DNA of 64,000 nucleotides from positions 302,050-366,049 of the forward strand of contig NZ_JABBKX010000004.1 in NCBI RefSeq assembly GCF_012927745.1. The letters are read 5' to 3'. The stretch comes from Neoroseomonas marina (lineage in GTDB: Bacteria > Pseudomonadota > Alphaproteobacteria > Acetobacterales > Acetobacteraceae). How positions within the stretch are numbered: position 1 is the first letter of the stretch; each line of letters begins with the position of its first letter. Shown here piece by piece: positions 63,939 to 64,000 of this stretch. The notes beneath the pieces were generated by a model. That model did not search any database. It was given only the letters and a program-made list of their open reading frames with translations, and had not been told where the DNA came from. The position numbers were made by a program, and so were the translations under genes.

Positions 63939-64000
63939 TCCGGGGCTGAGGTTGGAGGCTGTGGTTGCCACACCTTCAACGACCAAGCCGGAGCCCCGGA
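63939..64000. repeat. Inverted repeat at the right edge
   Basis: TCCGGGGCT at 63939-63947 is matched by AGCCCCGGA at 63992-64000, with 44 bases between and partial complementarity inward. No coding region is recognised after 63913. It may be a long terminator-like hairpin for the oxidoreductase gene or one end of an element lying beyond the window. Confidence 0.35.

Overview
The window looks like chromosome of a high-GC alphaproteobacterium, most likely an Acetobacteraceae member of the Roseomonas type. This is inferred from gene content: a fused ispDF, a dusB-ntrB-ntrC-ntrY-ntrX run, hfq next to hflX, an NDUFS4-type respiratory subunit, a Hint-domain protein, and many genes joined by ATGA or GTGA overlaps with GTG or TTG starts. 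No ribosomal RNA, CRISPR array or complete insertion sequence was found.

Left part (1-24009) is an exopolysaccharide locus. A leftward operon (7755 to 1) encodes a tandem winged-helix regulator, a class III aminotransferase, a Tat-exported DUF4038 glycosidase-like protein, a polysaccharide pyruvyl transferase, a GT2 glycosyltransferase, a Wzx-type flippase and a truncated last gene. Divergent from it are a sugar epimerase and a DUF4910 aminopeptidase-like protein. The initiating sugar transferase and the lipoprotein exporter follow leftward. A rightward operon then carries GT4, GT2, a Wzc-like co-polymerase/kinase and a Wzy-like polymerase. Together these form a Wzx/Wzy-type assembly line. 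Next come its likely control genes (a Crp/FixK-type regulator, a FixJ/LuxR-type response regulator and a histidine kinase), an outer-membrane beta-barrel and a membrane acyltransferase. A 28-bp two-block motif is shared by the promoter regions of the initiating transferase and the GT4 operon.

Middle part (24059-41284) is core housekeeping DNA: a leftward hfq-hflX-inositol phosphatase-greB group; a HAD phosphatase, SnoaL-like protein and D-amino acid aminotransferase; and the nitrogen-control cluster dusB-ntrB-ntrC-ntrY-ntrX. An acyl-CoA ligase and ispDF read rightward. An EAL/GGDEF protein follows, and then a strong rho-independent terminator for the thiolase gene beyond it.

Right part (41373-64000) is a mixture: SCP2-type thiolase, degenerate Hint protein, methyltransferase, OprB porin, two tRNA genes flanking an NDUFS4 homologue, DUF192 and histone-deacetylase-family proteins, a GspE-N/AAA+ fusion, OmpA, a PEP mutase-family lyase and an NhaD-like antiporter. 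Next is a rightward set of molybdenum-hydroxylase maturation genes (coxG, coxD, coxE, two split XdhC halves, and a MoeA-like/MocA fusion) without structural subunits in the window. The end holds an amidase, two small unknown proteins, an MFS exporter and a Gfo/Idh/MocA oxidoreductase. The last 60 bases carry an inverted repeat that may be the edge of another element.
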